The notes under the pieces: model-generated
Databases searched by the model: none
The model's input: only the letters and a program-made list of their open reading frames with translations
What the model was told of the DNA's origin: nothing
In this document: positions 8,077 to 18,896 of the stretch, in pieces
How positions within the stretch are numbered: position 1 is the first letter of the stretch
How the letters are laid out: each line of letters begins with the position of its first letter
Translations under genes and position numbers: made by a program
NCBI GenBank assembly: GCA_017848965.1
Contig: JAFIHA010000015.1
Span: 38,582-102,581 of the forward strand
Source of the DNA: Dechloromonas aromatica (nom. nud.)
GTDB taxonomy: Bacteria > Pseudomonadota > Gammaproteobacteria > Burkholderiales > Rhodocyclaceae
Length of the DNA: 64,000 nucleotides
Reading direction: 5' to 3'

Positions 8077-9558
8077 CTAGGGCGTATTCACAGCAAGCAG
8101 GGGTAGCACGACGCTCAGCTTTTGCCAGTCGAATGCCGCTTCGACTGAATCGGCCAGACGTTCCAGATCGGCTTCGCGGCGCGCCGCGAAATCGACCCGA
8201 TCAACCTCGCCGACACCGGCCCAGCGCAACAGCGCGGTCAACGCCTCGGGATGCTCGAAGACGCCGTGACAGTAGGTGCCGAGTAGCTGATCATCAGCCG
8301 AGATGGCTCCGTCGGCACGGCCGTCGGCAAGCTGCACGGCGGCCCGCGTCAGGCCATCGCCCTGAGTGACGCCAAGGTGGATTTCGTAGCCGGTCATCGC
8401 CGGCTGTCCTTCGAGACGCAAGTGACCGCTCACATTGCGCAACTGCTTTTCGCTTTCGAGCGTCGTATCAACCGCCAGGAAGCCGAGACCGGGCGTCGTT
8501 CCCGGTGATCCTTCGAGACCGAGCGGGTCGGCGATGCTGCGCCCGAGCATCTGGTAGCCACCACACAAGCCGATCACCTTGCCGCCGTAGCGCAGATGGC
8601 GGGCAATGGCCTGATCGTGGCCCTGAGTGCGCAGCCAGTCGAGGTCGGCGCGCACCGCTTTCGATCCAGGCAGGACAATCAGGTCGGCCGGCGGCAGCGC
8701 CTCGCCCGGCGCGATCCAGCGGAAGTCGACTTGCGGGTGCAGGCGCAGCGGATCAAGATCGTTGTGGTTCGAGGTGCGCGGATAGGCCGGCGCAGCAACG
8801 CGGATTTTTGCTGCTTGCTTCCCGTCCACCGCAGCCGTCGCGATCGCGTCCTCAGCGTCAAGCATCAGCCCGTGCAGGTAGGGCAGAACACCAAGCACCG
8901 GCTTGCCGGTGCGCTGTTCGAGCCAGTCGAGACCGGGCTCGAGCAGTGCGATGTCGCCGCGAAAACGGTTGATGACGAAACCGACAACGCGCGCCTGCTC
9001 GGACGCCGACAACAGTTCCAGCGTGCCGACCAGGTGGGCAAAAACACCGCCGCGGTCGATGTCGGCGACGATGATCACCGGGCAATCGACGGCCTCGGCA
9101 AAGCCCATGTTGGCGATGTCGCGGTCGCGCAGGTTGATCTCGGCCGGCGAGCCGGCGCCTTCGACGAGAACGCAGTCGTAGTGCGCGGTCAGCCGCGCCC
9201 AGGATTCGAGCACAGCGCCCATCGCGCGCGGTTTGTACTCATGGTAAGCCTTGGCGTCGAGGTCGGTGGCGACCTGGCCGTGGATGATGACCTGCGCCTT
9301 GCGGTCGGTGGTCGGCTTCAACAGCACCGGGTTGAAGTCGGTATGCGGTTCCAGCCCACAAGCCAGCGCCTGCAGCGCCTGCGCCCGGCCAATTTCGCCA
9401 CCATCGACGGTGACCGCCGAATTGAGCGCCATGTTCTGCGGCTTGAACGGCGCCACCTTGACGCCACGGCGCTTGAGAATGCGGCACAGCGCGGCGACCA
9501 GCGTCGATTTGCCGGCGTCGGAAGTGGTGCCTTGCACCATCAGGGCGGAAGCGAACAT
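8077..9558 (-). CDS. cobQ: cobyric acid synthase (glutamine-hydrolysing)
   Basis: A 493-residue CobQ/CbiP that amidates side chains b, d, e and g of adenosylcobyrinic acid a,c-diamide, or acts in cobyric-acid salvage. The N-terminal synthetase domain begins [14 protein letters not shown] and has [13 protein letters not shown]. The C-terminal class-I glutamine amidotransferase domain carries the nucleophile Cys in [11 protein letters not shown] and a C-terminal His region ([11 protein letters not shown]). The start is the ATG at 9558 behind a CCGAGG site; an upstream in-frame start 27 nt earlier lacks one. It is divergent in function from its direct neighbours and probably transcribed alone. 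Confidence 0.95.
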   Translation of the reverse strand: MFASALMVQGTTSDAGKSTLVAALCRILKRRGVKVAPFKPQNMALNSAVTVDGGEIGRAQALQALACGLEPHTDFNPVLLKPTTDRKAQVIIHGQVATDLDAKAYHEYKPRAMGAVLESWARLTAHYDCVLVEGAGSPAEINLRDRDIANMGFAEAVDCPVIIVADIDRGGVFAHLVGTLELLSASEQARVVGFVINRFRGDIALLEPGLDWLEQRTGKPVLGVLPYLHGLMLDAEDAIATAAVDGKQAAKIRVAAPAYPRTSNHNDLDPLRLHPQVDFRWIAPGEALPPADLIVLPGSKAVRADLDWLRTQGHDQAIARHLRYGGKVIGLCGGYQMLGRSIADPLGLEGSPGTTPGLGFLAVDTTLESEKQLRNVSGHLRLEGQPAMTGYEIHLGVTQGDGLTRAAVQLADGRADGAISADDQLLGTYCHGVFEHPEALTALLRWAGVGEVDRVDFAARREADLERLADSVEAAFDWQKLSVVLPLLAVNTP

Positions 9559-9603
9559 GGCAGCCTCGGAAAACGGGAGGCGCATTATCGCATTGCCCTG
9601 ATC

Positions 9604-10953
9604 TCAGCGCGCCAACCCGTAATAGCTATTGAAGTAACGCACCAGCCGCGTCGTCTCCTCCGGCGTCAGCGGCGCCACGCCGCGCAGTTGGCGGTAGGAA
9701 TGCATGCGCGTCAGGCTCGGCGTCCAGTCGCTGCGCCGTGAGAGCAGCAAGCGACGAGCATCGTGGCAAGCCAGGCATTTCTGTTCGACCAACTTTTCCG
9801 TGCCGGCGCCATCGGGTTTGAAGCGGCCGCTGCGCACTTCCTCGGCGCGTTTGCCGTCCATCTCGGCCTTGCCGGCGATGCGCGCGGCGAATTGGACGTA
9901 GCAGACTTCGCCGTCGCGCACTTCGCGGCTGCCCCGGCGTTCCTCGATATTGATCAGGTGTTCGACGTAGTCGCCGTCCTTCGTCCGGCGGTTGATGTTG
10001 TAGTTGTAGAACTCGGAAAACACCACGTCGCCGTTGCGCAGCACCTTGATGGCCATGGCCTGGTCGTCGCCGGCGGGCCGTTCCGGCAGATAGGCGACGG
10101 CGCCATCCGGGGCGATGCGCCCGATCCGGCCACGTTGGTCGCCGGAAAACCACAGCACGCCGTCTGGCGCCGCCGACATTTGCTGGATGTAGGTGGCGTC
10201 GGGCAGTTTCTGTTCGCTGAGTTTGCCATCGACGGCAACCCGGCCCAACACGAAACGGCAGTGGTCGGAGAAGGCGAGGCCGCCGGCGGCCGGCGTCAGG
10301 TTGCTCGGGCAACTGTTGTCCCAGGCCGCCACCGTGCTCCATTGGCCATCGCGCGACAGCGTCGCCAACCGGCCCTTGGGTTGGGCGCCATTGCGCCCCG
10401 GCACCAGGATCGTCACCCAGGCGCGGCCCCGGCGGTCAAAGGCCAGCGAGGTCGGCCAACCTTCGCGCAGGGGAAAATCGTGCATCCGGCCCTGGCGGTC
10501 GATGCGACCGACCTTGGCGATCATCGCGCTGCCGTGGCCGGCGTGTTCGTCGCTGTCGTTTTCATGCCCGGACATCTGCGTGAACCACGCTTCGCCCCGG
10601 CGATCGACGGCGACCATGCCGGGGTGGCCGTCGCGCGTGGGGAATTCCCGGATGCGCCCGTTCGGCGCCAGACGGCCGATCTTGCCGCCGTCCATTTCGA
10701 CGAACCAGACGTTGCCCCGGCGATCCAGCGCCAGAGCGCTGGGCTCGGCGTTCTTCGTCGGCAGCGCATAGGCCTTGACGCTACCGTCCGGCGCCAGCCG
10801 CGACACGGCGTTGTTGTCGCCCTCGGTAAACCAGATGCCGCCGGTTTTGTCTTCGACCAGTTGATAGGAGCCGAAAGGCCGGCAGGCCAGGGCCGGCGTC
10901 GCCAGCAGCACGGCGAGGCCGCAGAGAATGGGGAAAATCGCTTGCTTGCGCAT
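9604..10953 (-). CDS. Vgb-like beta-propeller protein with C-terminal cytochrome c motif
   Basis: A 449-residue secreted protein. Residues 1-23 form a signal peptide (MRKQAIFPILCGLAVLLATPALA). Repeated blades of the NHL/virginiamycin-B-lyase type follow, recognisable by GGIWFTEGDNNAVSRLAPDG, GNVWFVEMDGGKIGRLAPNG and similar repeats. Near the C-terminus there is one haem c motif, CLACH (residues 393-397), with Met417 as a possible axial ligand. The family relationship is to Vgb, but a fused haem-binding tail argues for a periplasmic redox or ligand-binding protein rather than antibiotic inactivation. It lies 17 bp downstream of a TonB receptor on the same strand, so the two probably share an operon and function at the envelope. 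Substrate unknown. Confidence 0.8.
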   Translation of the reverse strand: MRKQAIFPILCGLAVLLATPALACRPFGSYQLVEDKTGGIWFTEGDNNAVSRLAPDGSVKAYALPTKNAEPSALALDRRGNVWFVEMDGGKIGRLAPNGRIREFPTRDGHPGMVAVDRRGEAWFTQMSGHENDSDEHAGHGSAMIAKVGRIDRQGRMHDFPLREGWPTSLAFDRRGRAWVTILVPGRNGAQPKGRLATLSRDGQWSTVAAWDNSCPSNLTPAAGGLAFSDHCRFVLGRVAVDGKLSEQKLPDATYIQQMSAAPDGVLWFSGDQRGRIGRIAPDGAVAYLPERPAGDDQAMAIKVLRNGDVVFSEFYNYNINRRTKDGDYVEHLINIEERRGSREVRDGEVCYVQFAARIAGKAEMDGKRAEEVRSGRFKPDGAGTEKLVEQKCLACHDARRLLLSRRSDWTPSLTRMHSYRQLRGVAPLTPEETTRLVRYFNSYYGLAR

Positions 10954-10970
10954 GCACAACTCCTTGCCAG

Positions 10971-12875
10971 TCAGAAACGCAAAATGAATTCGCCGCGCAG
11001 GGTGCGCGGCTCGCCATGCCAGAAGAAACCGCTGACGTAGTCGCGGTCGAAGACGTTGTCGAGCGCCAGCGTTGCTTCCCAGCCCTTGGCCCGCCAGCTT
11101 GCCGCCAGGTCGAGGACGTCGTAGGCCGCCTTTTTCCAGCGATAGCCCCGGCTGTCGACCACGGTGTTGGCTTCGTCGGTGTAGGCGCTGCCGACCAAGC
11201 GCCATTTGGCGCGGGCGGAAAATCCTGCGGTCGACGCGTAATTCAGCACAAAATTTGCCTTGTGCCGGGGCATGTCCGGCAGGACGTTGCCGACCAGTTG
11301 CGGCGCCGACTGGTCGCGGACGATGCGGGTGCGGGTGTAGGTGTAATTGGCGTCGAGCTGCCAATGCCCGGCGAGCGGCTGCGACCAATGCGTTTCCAGC
11401 CCGTGCGCTCGCACTTCACCAACGTTCTGCGGCTGCTGCACGACCGGCGAACCGTAATCGAGGATGCGCACGGCTATCTTGTCCTGCCAGCGGGTGGCGA
11501 ACAGGGTGACGCCGCCGTTGCCACCCGCCGCGCTGCCGAGCAGGGCGAGGTCGGCGGTGGTCGAGCGTTCCGGCTTCAGCGCCGGGTTGGCCAGCGTCAC
11601 CGAGCCGGCGCTGACAAAACCGTTGTACAACTGCGTCGCCTGTGGCGGCGAGAAGCCGCTGCCCAAACTGCCGCGCAGGCGGGTGGTCGCGCCCAGCGGC
11701 CAGGACAGCGCGATCTTCGGGCTGGTCGCCGCCTTGACCACGCCGCCGCCGCGCGTTTCCTGCCCGGGTGGGCCGGCATCGAACACGCGTGACGAGATAT
11801 AGCGTTGCCAGTCGTGGCGCAGCCCCAATTCCAGGCGGCCGGCGCCGAGCGGCATTTCGCCGGAAGCAAACAGCGCCTCCTTGCGGATCAGCGAATCGGC
11901 CTGCGTGCGCGTGACGCGGCTGGCGTAATCGCTGGCGCTGAATTGTTCCGACAGTTCGATCAGGCTGCCGCCCAGCCGTCCCTGCCAGCCGCCGTCCTGC
12001 CAGGCCAGCGCCGCCGAGGCCTCGCGCTGGCGGGTATCCTGAGTCAGCCATTGGTCCGCCGCCAGACCGGCGGCGTCGATACCGCTGCCGCGATCACGCA
12101 CGCCGGCCGTGGCATTGCGGTCTTCACCCAGCGCCGCTTCCAGCGACCAGCGTTCGTTCACCTGCCAGGAAAACTGGCTGCGCACGGTATCGGTTTGCCA
12201 GTCGAAGACCCAGTTCGGACGGCCGAAAAACGAATGGTTGTCCGAGTGCTTGAGGTTCAGCGACGCGGCGAAATCGCGCCCGGTCCAGGCCAGCTTGCCG
12301 TCCACGGCAGTGCTGCGGCCGTGCTCGTCGGCGACCGTGATCTGGTAGGGAAAAGGCGAGCGCGGCACGGTGCGGAAACCCTGGTCTTCGCGGTTTTCCG
12401 CCAGCAGTGACCAGGCCAGTTCACCCCGCTCGCCGCTGCCACCCAGACGGGTGTAGTTGCCGCCCCGGGAATCCACCCCCTGCGTCAGGTTGAGCGCAGG
12501 ATTCTGCCGACCGCCGGCCCGCCGCGTCGTCACCGCAATCGCCCCGCCCATCGCCTCGGCGCCGAAACGCGCCGACGCCGCGCCGCGCAATACCTCAATG
12601 CGCTCCACCTGTTCCGGGCGCAAGGCCGACAACTCGCTGACGGAAGAAACGAAGCCATCGACCACCACGGCAATGCCGCGCACCCCGCGCATGCTGATGA
12701 CGCTGTTGTTCTCGTCCAGCCCGACCCGCCGCTTGAGCATCTCCAGCAGACTGGCCGGCTTCTCGCGGGCGATGTCGGCGGCGGTGATCAGGGAGACGTC
12801 GGTTTCGGCCGCCTCCCCGCCCCAGGCCGGACTGGCCAACAGCAGCAGCAGGACCGCCGTTCTAGAAGCGCACAT
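10971..12875 (-). CDS. TonB-dependent outer-membrane receptor (second of a tandem pair)
   Basis: A 634-residue receptor with a signal peptide (MCASRTAVLLLLLASPAWG). The plug domain includes VISMRGVRGIAVVVDG, VERIEVLRGAASARFGAEAMGGAIAV, and a beta-barrel follows, ending in the typical aromatic terminus (EFILRF). LKPERSTTADLAL and LDNVFDRDYVSGFF are standard barrel motifs. It has no STN signalling extension, unlike the receptor immediately upstream, whose stop it overlaps by 14 bp. It is the middle gene of a receptor-receptor-propeller/cytochrome operon. A metal chelate or haem-like ligand is plausible from the neighbouring FecI/FecR pair, but the sequence does not fix it. Confidence 0.9.
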   Translation of the reverse strand: MCASRTAVLLLLLASPAWGGEAAETDVSLITAADIAREKPASLLEMLKRRVGLDENNSVISMRGVRGIAVVVDGFVSSVSELSALRPEQVERIEVLRGAASARFGAEAMGGAIAVTTRRAGGRQNPALNLTQGVDSRGGNYTRLGGSGERGELAWSLLAENREDQGFRTVPRSPFPYQITVADEHGRSTAVDGKLAWTGRDFAASLNLKHSDNHSFFGRPNWVFDWQTDTVRSQFSWQVNERWSLEAALGEDRNATAGVRDRGSGIDAAGLAADQWLTQDTRQREASAALAWQDGGWQGRLGGSLIELSEQFSASDYASRVTRTQADSLIRKEALFASGEMPLGAGRLELGLRHDWQRYISSRVFDAGPPGQETRGGGVVKAATSPKIALSWPLGATTRLRGSLGSGFSPPQATQLYNGFVSAGSVTLANPALKPERSTTADLALLGSAAGGNGGVTLFATRWQDKIAVRILDYGSPVVQQPQNVGEVRAHGLETHWSQPLAGHWQLDANYTYTRTRIVRDQSAPQLVGNVLPDMPRHKANFVLNYASTAGFSARAKWRLVGSAYTDEANTVVDSRGYRWKKAAYDVLDLAASWRAKGWEATLALDNVFDRDYVSGFFWHGEPRTLRGEFILRF

Positions 12876-15108
12876 TCAGCCCGAGCCAGACATTGCGACG
12901 ATCCATGTATTCGTATTGCTGTTCGCGATAACGCCGGTCGAAGATGTTGTTCACCGCCAGACTCAGTTCCGCACTGCGAAGTGGCCCACTCACGGGCAAG
13001 CGCCAGCCGATCTTGGCATCCGCAACGAAATGGCCGGCCTTGCGCGCCTCGTCGGTGTTTCGATCATTGAAGTAGTAGTCATCGACATAACGACCGGAAA
13101 GGCGGACGTAGTACTGTTCCGACGGGGAATAAACGACACCTGCGTTAAGCTTGTGCGGTGCAATGCGCTGCACCTGTTTGCCAACGGTCAGGGGATCGCT
13201 CGGGTTTTCCTTGATGCGCGAATCCGTATAGGTGTAGTTCAGGTACGGTTGCCAATCGCCAAGCTTGCCCTCGAACGCCAGCTCCAGACCATCAATGGCC
13301 ACCTTGCCGATGTTCTGGAACTGCCACTGCGGTCCGACCCGGATCGACGAAATCTTGTCCTCGTAGTCGGTATGAAACAGTGCCGCCCGTGCCGACCAGT
13401 TAAGCTGACGATGCTTGACGCCAAGTTCGTAGGAAATCGAGGTTTCCGGTTTCAGGTCGGGATTGTCCAGCCAGGCACCACCGCCACGGAATTTGAGAAA
13501 ATTCAAGGCCGGCACATACGCAGTTCCCACTGTCGCATACAGGGAAGTCGGTTCACTCAGCCGATAGCGGAGACCCAGGCGCGGATTGAAAACCTTGTCC
13601 TTGGAGTCCTTGCCGGTTGCGACGCCATTCTGGCTATCCCCGGCGAATTCGTAGCGATCCCAACGACCACCGGCGAGGATGGTCAGGTTCTCGGATAGCT
13701 GATGCTCATCCTGCACGAAGATGCCGGTCAGCTTGCTCTTGGAAATGCTTTCGCCGCTGCCACCCCAGATTACATCTTCCCAGCGACTGGTGAATTTTCC
13801 GACCCCGTATGCGTAACCCAGGGTCAGCAGATTGGCCGCACTCAGGCGCAGGTCAGCCTGCAGGTCGAGGTAGTCATGACTCTCGATCCGGTCATCGACC
13901 TCGGCCAGAACCAGGCTGCCGGCATTGCCGTTCACGTATTCGTCATCGAACAACATGTGCGTGCTTTGCCGGGTATGACGAAGCCGCACCTTGAACACTG
14001 CGCGCTCCCCCAGTTCGAAGCGATAGCCAAGGTCGTAATTTTCCGAATCGTTGTCAAAACGATAGTTCGGATGCCCGCCCAACCAGGCGGAACTGGCATC
14101 GCCCTTGCGCGCCGAGAAAGTGATTTCCTGGTTGGCAGCGGGCCGCAGACCAAGCGTGAGACCAAATTTCTTGTCCCTGCCATCGCGCGACGCCAAATCC
14201 CTGGAACCCCATGGATCGGAATCCGGTTGGGCAACATAGCCATCGGTGCGGTAATCGCTCGCGGAAAGACGGAAATCGACCACATCCCAGGCCGCACCAA
14301 CCGCCGCCGAGAACAGTCTGGCGTCGTGAGACCCCGCCCCGATACTCACCTCGGCCCCGGGAGCACCTCGCCAGCGCTTGGGGACGAAGTTCACCACGCC
14401 GCCCACCGCGCTCGGTCCGTAAAGCGCGGAAGCCGGCCCCCGGACGATTTCGACCCTTTCCAGATCCTGCAGGTCGAGCACCTGGATACCCTGATGAATG
14501 CCCGCGACCGGCGACTCGATCGGCATCCCGTCGATAAGTATCTGGCTGGTCGACCCACCGAAGGAACCACCGACACCGCGCAGGGTAATCCTCGGCAGGG
14601 AGGCAGGCGAACCGTAACCGGCAACATCCACCCCCTCGACATTACGCAACAGGTCCAGCGGACTCTGCACCTGCTGGGTGGCAATGTCCTTGCGTCCGAC
14701 CACGGTCACGCTGGCCGGTACATCCTCGACCCAGCGCTCGGTCCGTGTCGCCGTGACCACCATTTCCGGCAGCACCTTTTCGCTGTGCCCGGCGCGCACG
14801 ATGACGTAGCTGCTGTCGCCATCCTTGCGGAACTCCAGCCCGGTGCCGGCGAGCAGGCGGCGCAGGGCTTCTTCCAGGCGCATGTCGCCTTTGACTGCGC
14901 TGGCCTGGAGCGTGCCGACGACATCGCTGGCGTGGGCGATCTGCACGCCGGCCTGGCTGGCCAGGGCGCGCAATGCGCTGCCTAGCGGCTGGGCGGCAAC
15001 GTCGACCGGAACGGCGAAGACGGCGCTGCTCTGGAAGGCCAGGAACAAGGCCGTGGCGATGGTGCTGAGAAGAGGCCGGCGCTCGCCGGCGAAGGCTTTT
15101 TGAAACAC
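12862..15108 (-). CDS. TonB-dependent receptor with N-terminal STN signalling domain (FecA-like)
   Basis: A 748-residue receptor-transducer. After a signal peptide comes an STN domain (PVDVAAQPLGSALRALA to about residue 110), which in FecA-type proteins contacts the FecR anti-sigma factor. Then follow the TonB-box/plug start (MVVTATRTE), a plug with VERVEIVRGPASALYGPSAV, and a 22-strand-type barrel ending WLGLNVRF. The start is taken as the GTG at 15108, since GGGGG lies 7 nt upstream; the frame is open further but without a site. The ECF sigma and FecR genes are divergent from it, the classic layout for cell-surface signalling in which ligand binding outside activates transcription of the receptor gene. 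Confidence 0.92.
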   Translation of the reverse strand: MFQKAFAGERRPLLSTIATALFLAFQSSAVFAVPVDVAAQPLGSALRALASQAGVQIAHASDVVGTLQASAVKGDMRLEEALRRLLAGTGLEFRKDGDSSYVIVRAGHSEKVLPEMVVTATRTERWVEDVPASVTVVGRKDIATQQVQSPLDLLRNVEGVDVAGYGSPASLPRITLRGVGGSFGGSTSQILIDGMPIESPVAGIHQGIQVLDLQDLERVEIVRGPASALYGPSAVGGVVNFVPKRWRGAPGAEVSIGAGSHDARLFSAAVGAAWDVVDFRLSASDYRTDGYVAQPDSDPWGSRDLASRDGRDKKFGLTLGLRPAANQEITFSARKGDASSAWLGGHPNYRFDNDSENYDLGYRFELGERAVFKVRLRHTRQSTHMLFDDEYVNGNAGSLVLAEVDDRIESHDYLDLQADLRLSAANLLTLGYAYGVGKFTSRWEDVIWGGSGESISKSKLTGIFVQDEHQLSENLTILAGGRWDRYEFAGDSQNGVATGKDSKDKVFNPRLGLRYRLSEPTSLYATVGTAYVPALNFLKFRGGGAWLDNPDLKPETSISYELGVKHRQLNWSARAALFHTDYEDKISSIRVGPQWQFQNIGKVAIDGLELAFEGKLGDWQPYLNYTYTDSRIKENPSDPLTVGKQVQRIAPHKLNAGVVYSPSEQYYVRLSGRYVDDYYFNDRNTDEARKAGHFVADAKIGWRLPVSGPLRSAELSLAVNNIFDRRYREQQYEYMDRRNVWLGLNVRF

Positions 15109-15250
15109 GTGATTTCCCCCTTGGTTGTCTGGCGATGCGCTCGCCTCTCCCCACCAAGACGGATGAATTTGCCCTCTCCCTACCTCTGCCGGGCCAAACG
15201 CGACAATATGCCGCATGGAGTGGGGCGGCATCGCCGATTAGCATGCGGCC

Positions 15251-15778
15251 ATGAATGCCACCACTTGTCCGCCTACCGAGCCGCTGGTACTTGATCTCTA
15301 TCGCAGGCATTTCGACGAGTTGCGGCATTTTCTCGGGCGCCGGCTCGACTGTCCGGAGGCCGGCCGCGATGCCGCGCAGGAAATCTTCCTGCGCCTGCTG
15401 ATCAATCCGCCGGCTGTCGACATCCGCAATCCGCGCGCCTTCCTGCTCCGCTCGGCACGCAACTTCCTCATCGACCTCGGCCGCGCCGCCCAGAGCCGGC
15501 CGCAACTGGTGGTGGTCGATGAGACGGACCCCGGCCTGGTCGACCCGCTCGCCGACCCCGCCCGCATCGTCATGGCCCGCCAGCAATTGCGCCTGCTCGC
15601 GACGGGTATCGAAGCACTGCCGGCCAAATGCCGCGAAGTCTTCTTCCTGCACCGCTTCGACGCCCTGACGCAGGGCGAGATCGCTGCCCGGCTCGGTATT
15701 TCCGCCAAGATGGTGGAAAAACACCTGGCCAGCGCCATGCTCCATCTGCGCCGCCTGTGGGCGAAGCATTCGGCCTGA
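15251..15778 (+). CDS. ECF RNA polymerase sigma factor, FecI type
   Basis: A 175-residue sigma factor. Region 2 begins at LYRRHFDELRHFL and contains GRDAAQEIFLRLL; region 4 is LPAKCREVFFLHRFDALTQGEIAARLGI, an HTH matching the iron-starvation sigma group. The ATG at 15251 follows a divergent 140-bp intergenic region facing the STN receptor. It is followed at once by a FecR gene. Expected role: directs RNA polymerase to the promoter of the adjacent TonB receptor when released by FecR. The promoter recognised cannot be identified with confidence by eye. Confidence 0.92.
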   Translation: MNATTCPPTEPLVLDLYRRHFDELRHFLGRRLDCPEAGRDAAQEIFLRLLINPPAVDIRNPRAFLLRSARNFLIDLGRAAQSRPQLVVVDETDPGLVDPLADPARIVMARQQLRLLATGIEALPAKCREVFFLHRFDALTQGEIAARLGISAKMVEKHLASAMLHLRRLWAKHSA

Positions 15779-15806
15779 ATTGACTGCCCCCGCCCCGCTG
15801 CCGACA

Positions 15807-16745
15807 ATGCGGCGCATGTCACCCACCGCCGCCACCTCTACCCCGGAACAGGTGCAGGAAACTGCCGCCCGGTGGTTTGCCCGCCTGCGCGGCGACGCGG
15901 TAGCCGCCAGCACGCGCGCGGAATTCGCCGCCTGGCTGGCGGCCGACCCGGCACACGCCGAGGAATACTCGCTGCTGGAACAACTCTGGGATAACGCCGC
16001 CCGCCTGCAAACGCGCCCGCGCAAGTCCGGCCGCGCGCTGGCGACGGCTGCCCTGGCCGCGGCGGCACTGTTCCTCGGCTGGTTCAACCTTGCGCCGCCG
16101 ACCGACACCCTGCTGAGCACCGTCGCCGGTGAACGGCGGCATGTGCAGCTCGACGACGGCAGCGAGCTCGATCTGGCACCGCAGACGCAGGTTAGCGTGC
16201 GTTTCGGCAAGGGGCAGCGGCAGCTCGAACTGGCGCAGGGCAGCATCGCCATCAGCGTCGCCGCCGATGCGCAACGGCCGTTCGAGGTCCTGGCGGGCAG
16301 CAGCCGGATTCGCGACATCGGCACCCGTTTCACCGTGGACCGCCGCGCCAACGAAGTGCGCGTCGGCGTTGCCGAAGGCATGGTCGAAGTCAGCCCCGGC
16401 GACGCGCAACAGACCAGGCAGATACTGCGGGCCGGCGAAGCGCTGACTATCGTCGATGGAGAAATCCGCCCGGTTCTGGCCGTCGACCGCAACAATTTGC
16501 TGGCGTGGACCAAGGGCCAGCTGATTTTCGAGGAAGCACCGTTGAGCGAAGTCGTCGCGGCGCTCAACCGCTTCCGCAAGACGCCCATTGTGCTCGGCGA
16601 CCCGCAGGCCGGCCGCCAACGCATCAGCGGTGTCTTCCTCATCGCTGACGAAGCGACCGCGCCGCTGGCGCTGGCGCGGATTGCAGGGTTGCGCTTCGAG
16701 ACGCAGGACGGCAGACTCCTCGCCCGCCGCGCCGAAACGCATTGA
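15807..16745 (+). CDS. FecR-family anti-sigma factor / sigma regulator
   Basis: A FecR-type inner-membrane regulator of roughly 310 residues. A cytoplasmic N-terminal anti-sigma segment (AARWFARLRGD, then FAAWLAADPAHAEEYSLLEQLW) precedes a single transmembrane helix (ATAALAAAALFLGWFNLA). The periplasmic FecR domain contains VQLDDGSELDLAPQTQV and FTVDRRANEVRVGVAEGMVEV, and a C-terminal segment (LSEVVAALNRFRKTPIVL) resembles the STN-contacting region. The start is ambiguous: TTG at 15780 is 1 nt after the sigma stop, with ATGs at 15807 and 15816; none has a strong site. It works with the sigma factor at 15251 and the STN receptor at 12862. Confidence 0.88.
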   Translation: MRRMSPTAATSTPEQVQETAARWFARLRGDAVAASTRAEFAAWLAADPAHAEEYSLLEQLWDNAARLQTRPRKSGRALATAALAAAALFLGWFNLAPPTDTLLSTVAGERRHVQLDDGSELDLAPQTQVSVRFGKGQRQLELAQGSIAISVAADAQRPFEVLAGSSRIRDIGTRFTVDRRANEVRVGVAEGMVEVSPGDAQQTRQILRAGEALTIVDGEIRPVLAVDRNNLLAWTKGQLIFEEAPLSEVVAALNRFRKTPIVLGDPQAGRQRISGVFLIADEATAPLALARIAGLRFETQDGRLLARRAETH

Positions 16746-16804
16746 ACGCCCGTTCGGCTTCCCTTGCTTCTGCCCGGCCCCTCGCTTAGCATCCCCGCCT
16801 TGAA

Positions 16805-17972
<1,168 letters not shown>

Positions 17973-17985
<13 letters not shown>

Positions 17986-18896
17986 ACCTGCTCGCCGGCC
18001 CCTACGCCATGCCGCTGGCAGCGCTCGCCGCGGTGCTGCTCGACCGCCTGTTCGGCGAAGTGCGACGCTTTCACCCGCTGGTCGGCTTCGGCACGCTGGC
18101 GGCGGCAATCGAAAAGCGGCTGAACCGGTGCACGATTGCCGGCGGTGTCCTCGGCTGGGCGCTGGCAGTACTGCCCTGGGTAGCGCTGGCGCTGGCCTTG
18201 CGGCCGCTCGCGCCGTTTGCGGTCGACGTGCTGCTGCTCTATTTTTCGCTCGGCGCGCGCAGCCTGTGCGAACACGCCGAAGCGGTCGCCCGGCCGCTGC
18301 GCGAGGGGCGACTCGACGAGGCGCGGCAGCGCGTCGGCTGGATCGTTTCCCGCGACACCGCAGCACTCGACGAATCCGGCGTCGCCAAGGCCGGCGTCGA
18401 GTCGGTGCTGGAAAACGGCAACGACGCAATCTTCGGCGCGCTGTTCTGGTTCGCCCTGCTCGGCGGCCCCGGCGCCCTGCTTTTCCGGCTGGCCAACACG
18501 CTCGACGCGATGTGGGGTTACCGCACCGAACGCTACAACCTGTACGGCCGCTGGGCCGCCCGCTGTGACGATGCGCTCAACTGGCTGCCGGCCCGACTGA
18601 CCGCGCTGAGCTACGCCCTGCTCGGCCGCTGGCGCGACGCACTGGCCTGCTGGCGCGCCCAGGCGCCCGGCTGGGAGAGCCCGAACGCCGGCCCGGTGAT
18701 GGCGGCGGGCGCCGGCAGCCTCGGCGTGCAATGCGGCGGCGCCGCCATCTACCACGGCCGCGAGGAAATCCGCCCGCCGCTCGGCTGCGGCCCGGCGCCG
18801 GTCGCCGCCGACCTCGGCCGGGCGATCACGCTGATCCGGCGCAGCCTGTGGCTGTGGCTGGCCGTCCTTTTCCTGATCGGAGCCCTGCATGCTTGA
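17973..18896 (+). CDS. cbiB: adenosylcobinamide-phosphate synthase, CbiB/CobD family
   Basis: A 307-residue inner-membrane protein that attaches the aminopropanol arm (or its phosphate) to adenosylcobyric acid. Several hydrophobic helices are evident. Family motifs are [17 protein letters not shown] near the N-terminus, [28 protein letters not shown], and [32 protein letters not shown] is near the C-terminus. It overlaps the HhH gene upstream and the threonine-phosphate decarboxylase downstream (8 bp), consistent with CbiB using the decarboxylase product. Confidence 0.94.

Noticed and set aside
9604-10953. Streptogramin-resistance lyase
   Set aside because: A fused haem motif and a TonB operon point to another role; lyase residues could not be confirmed.
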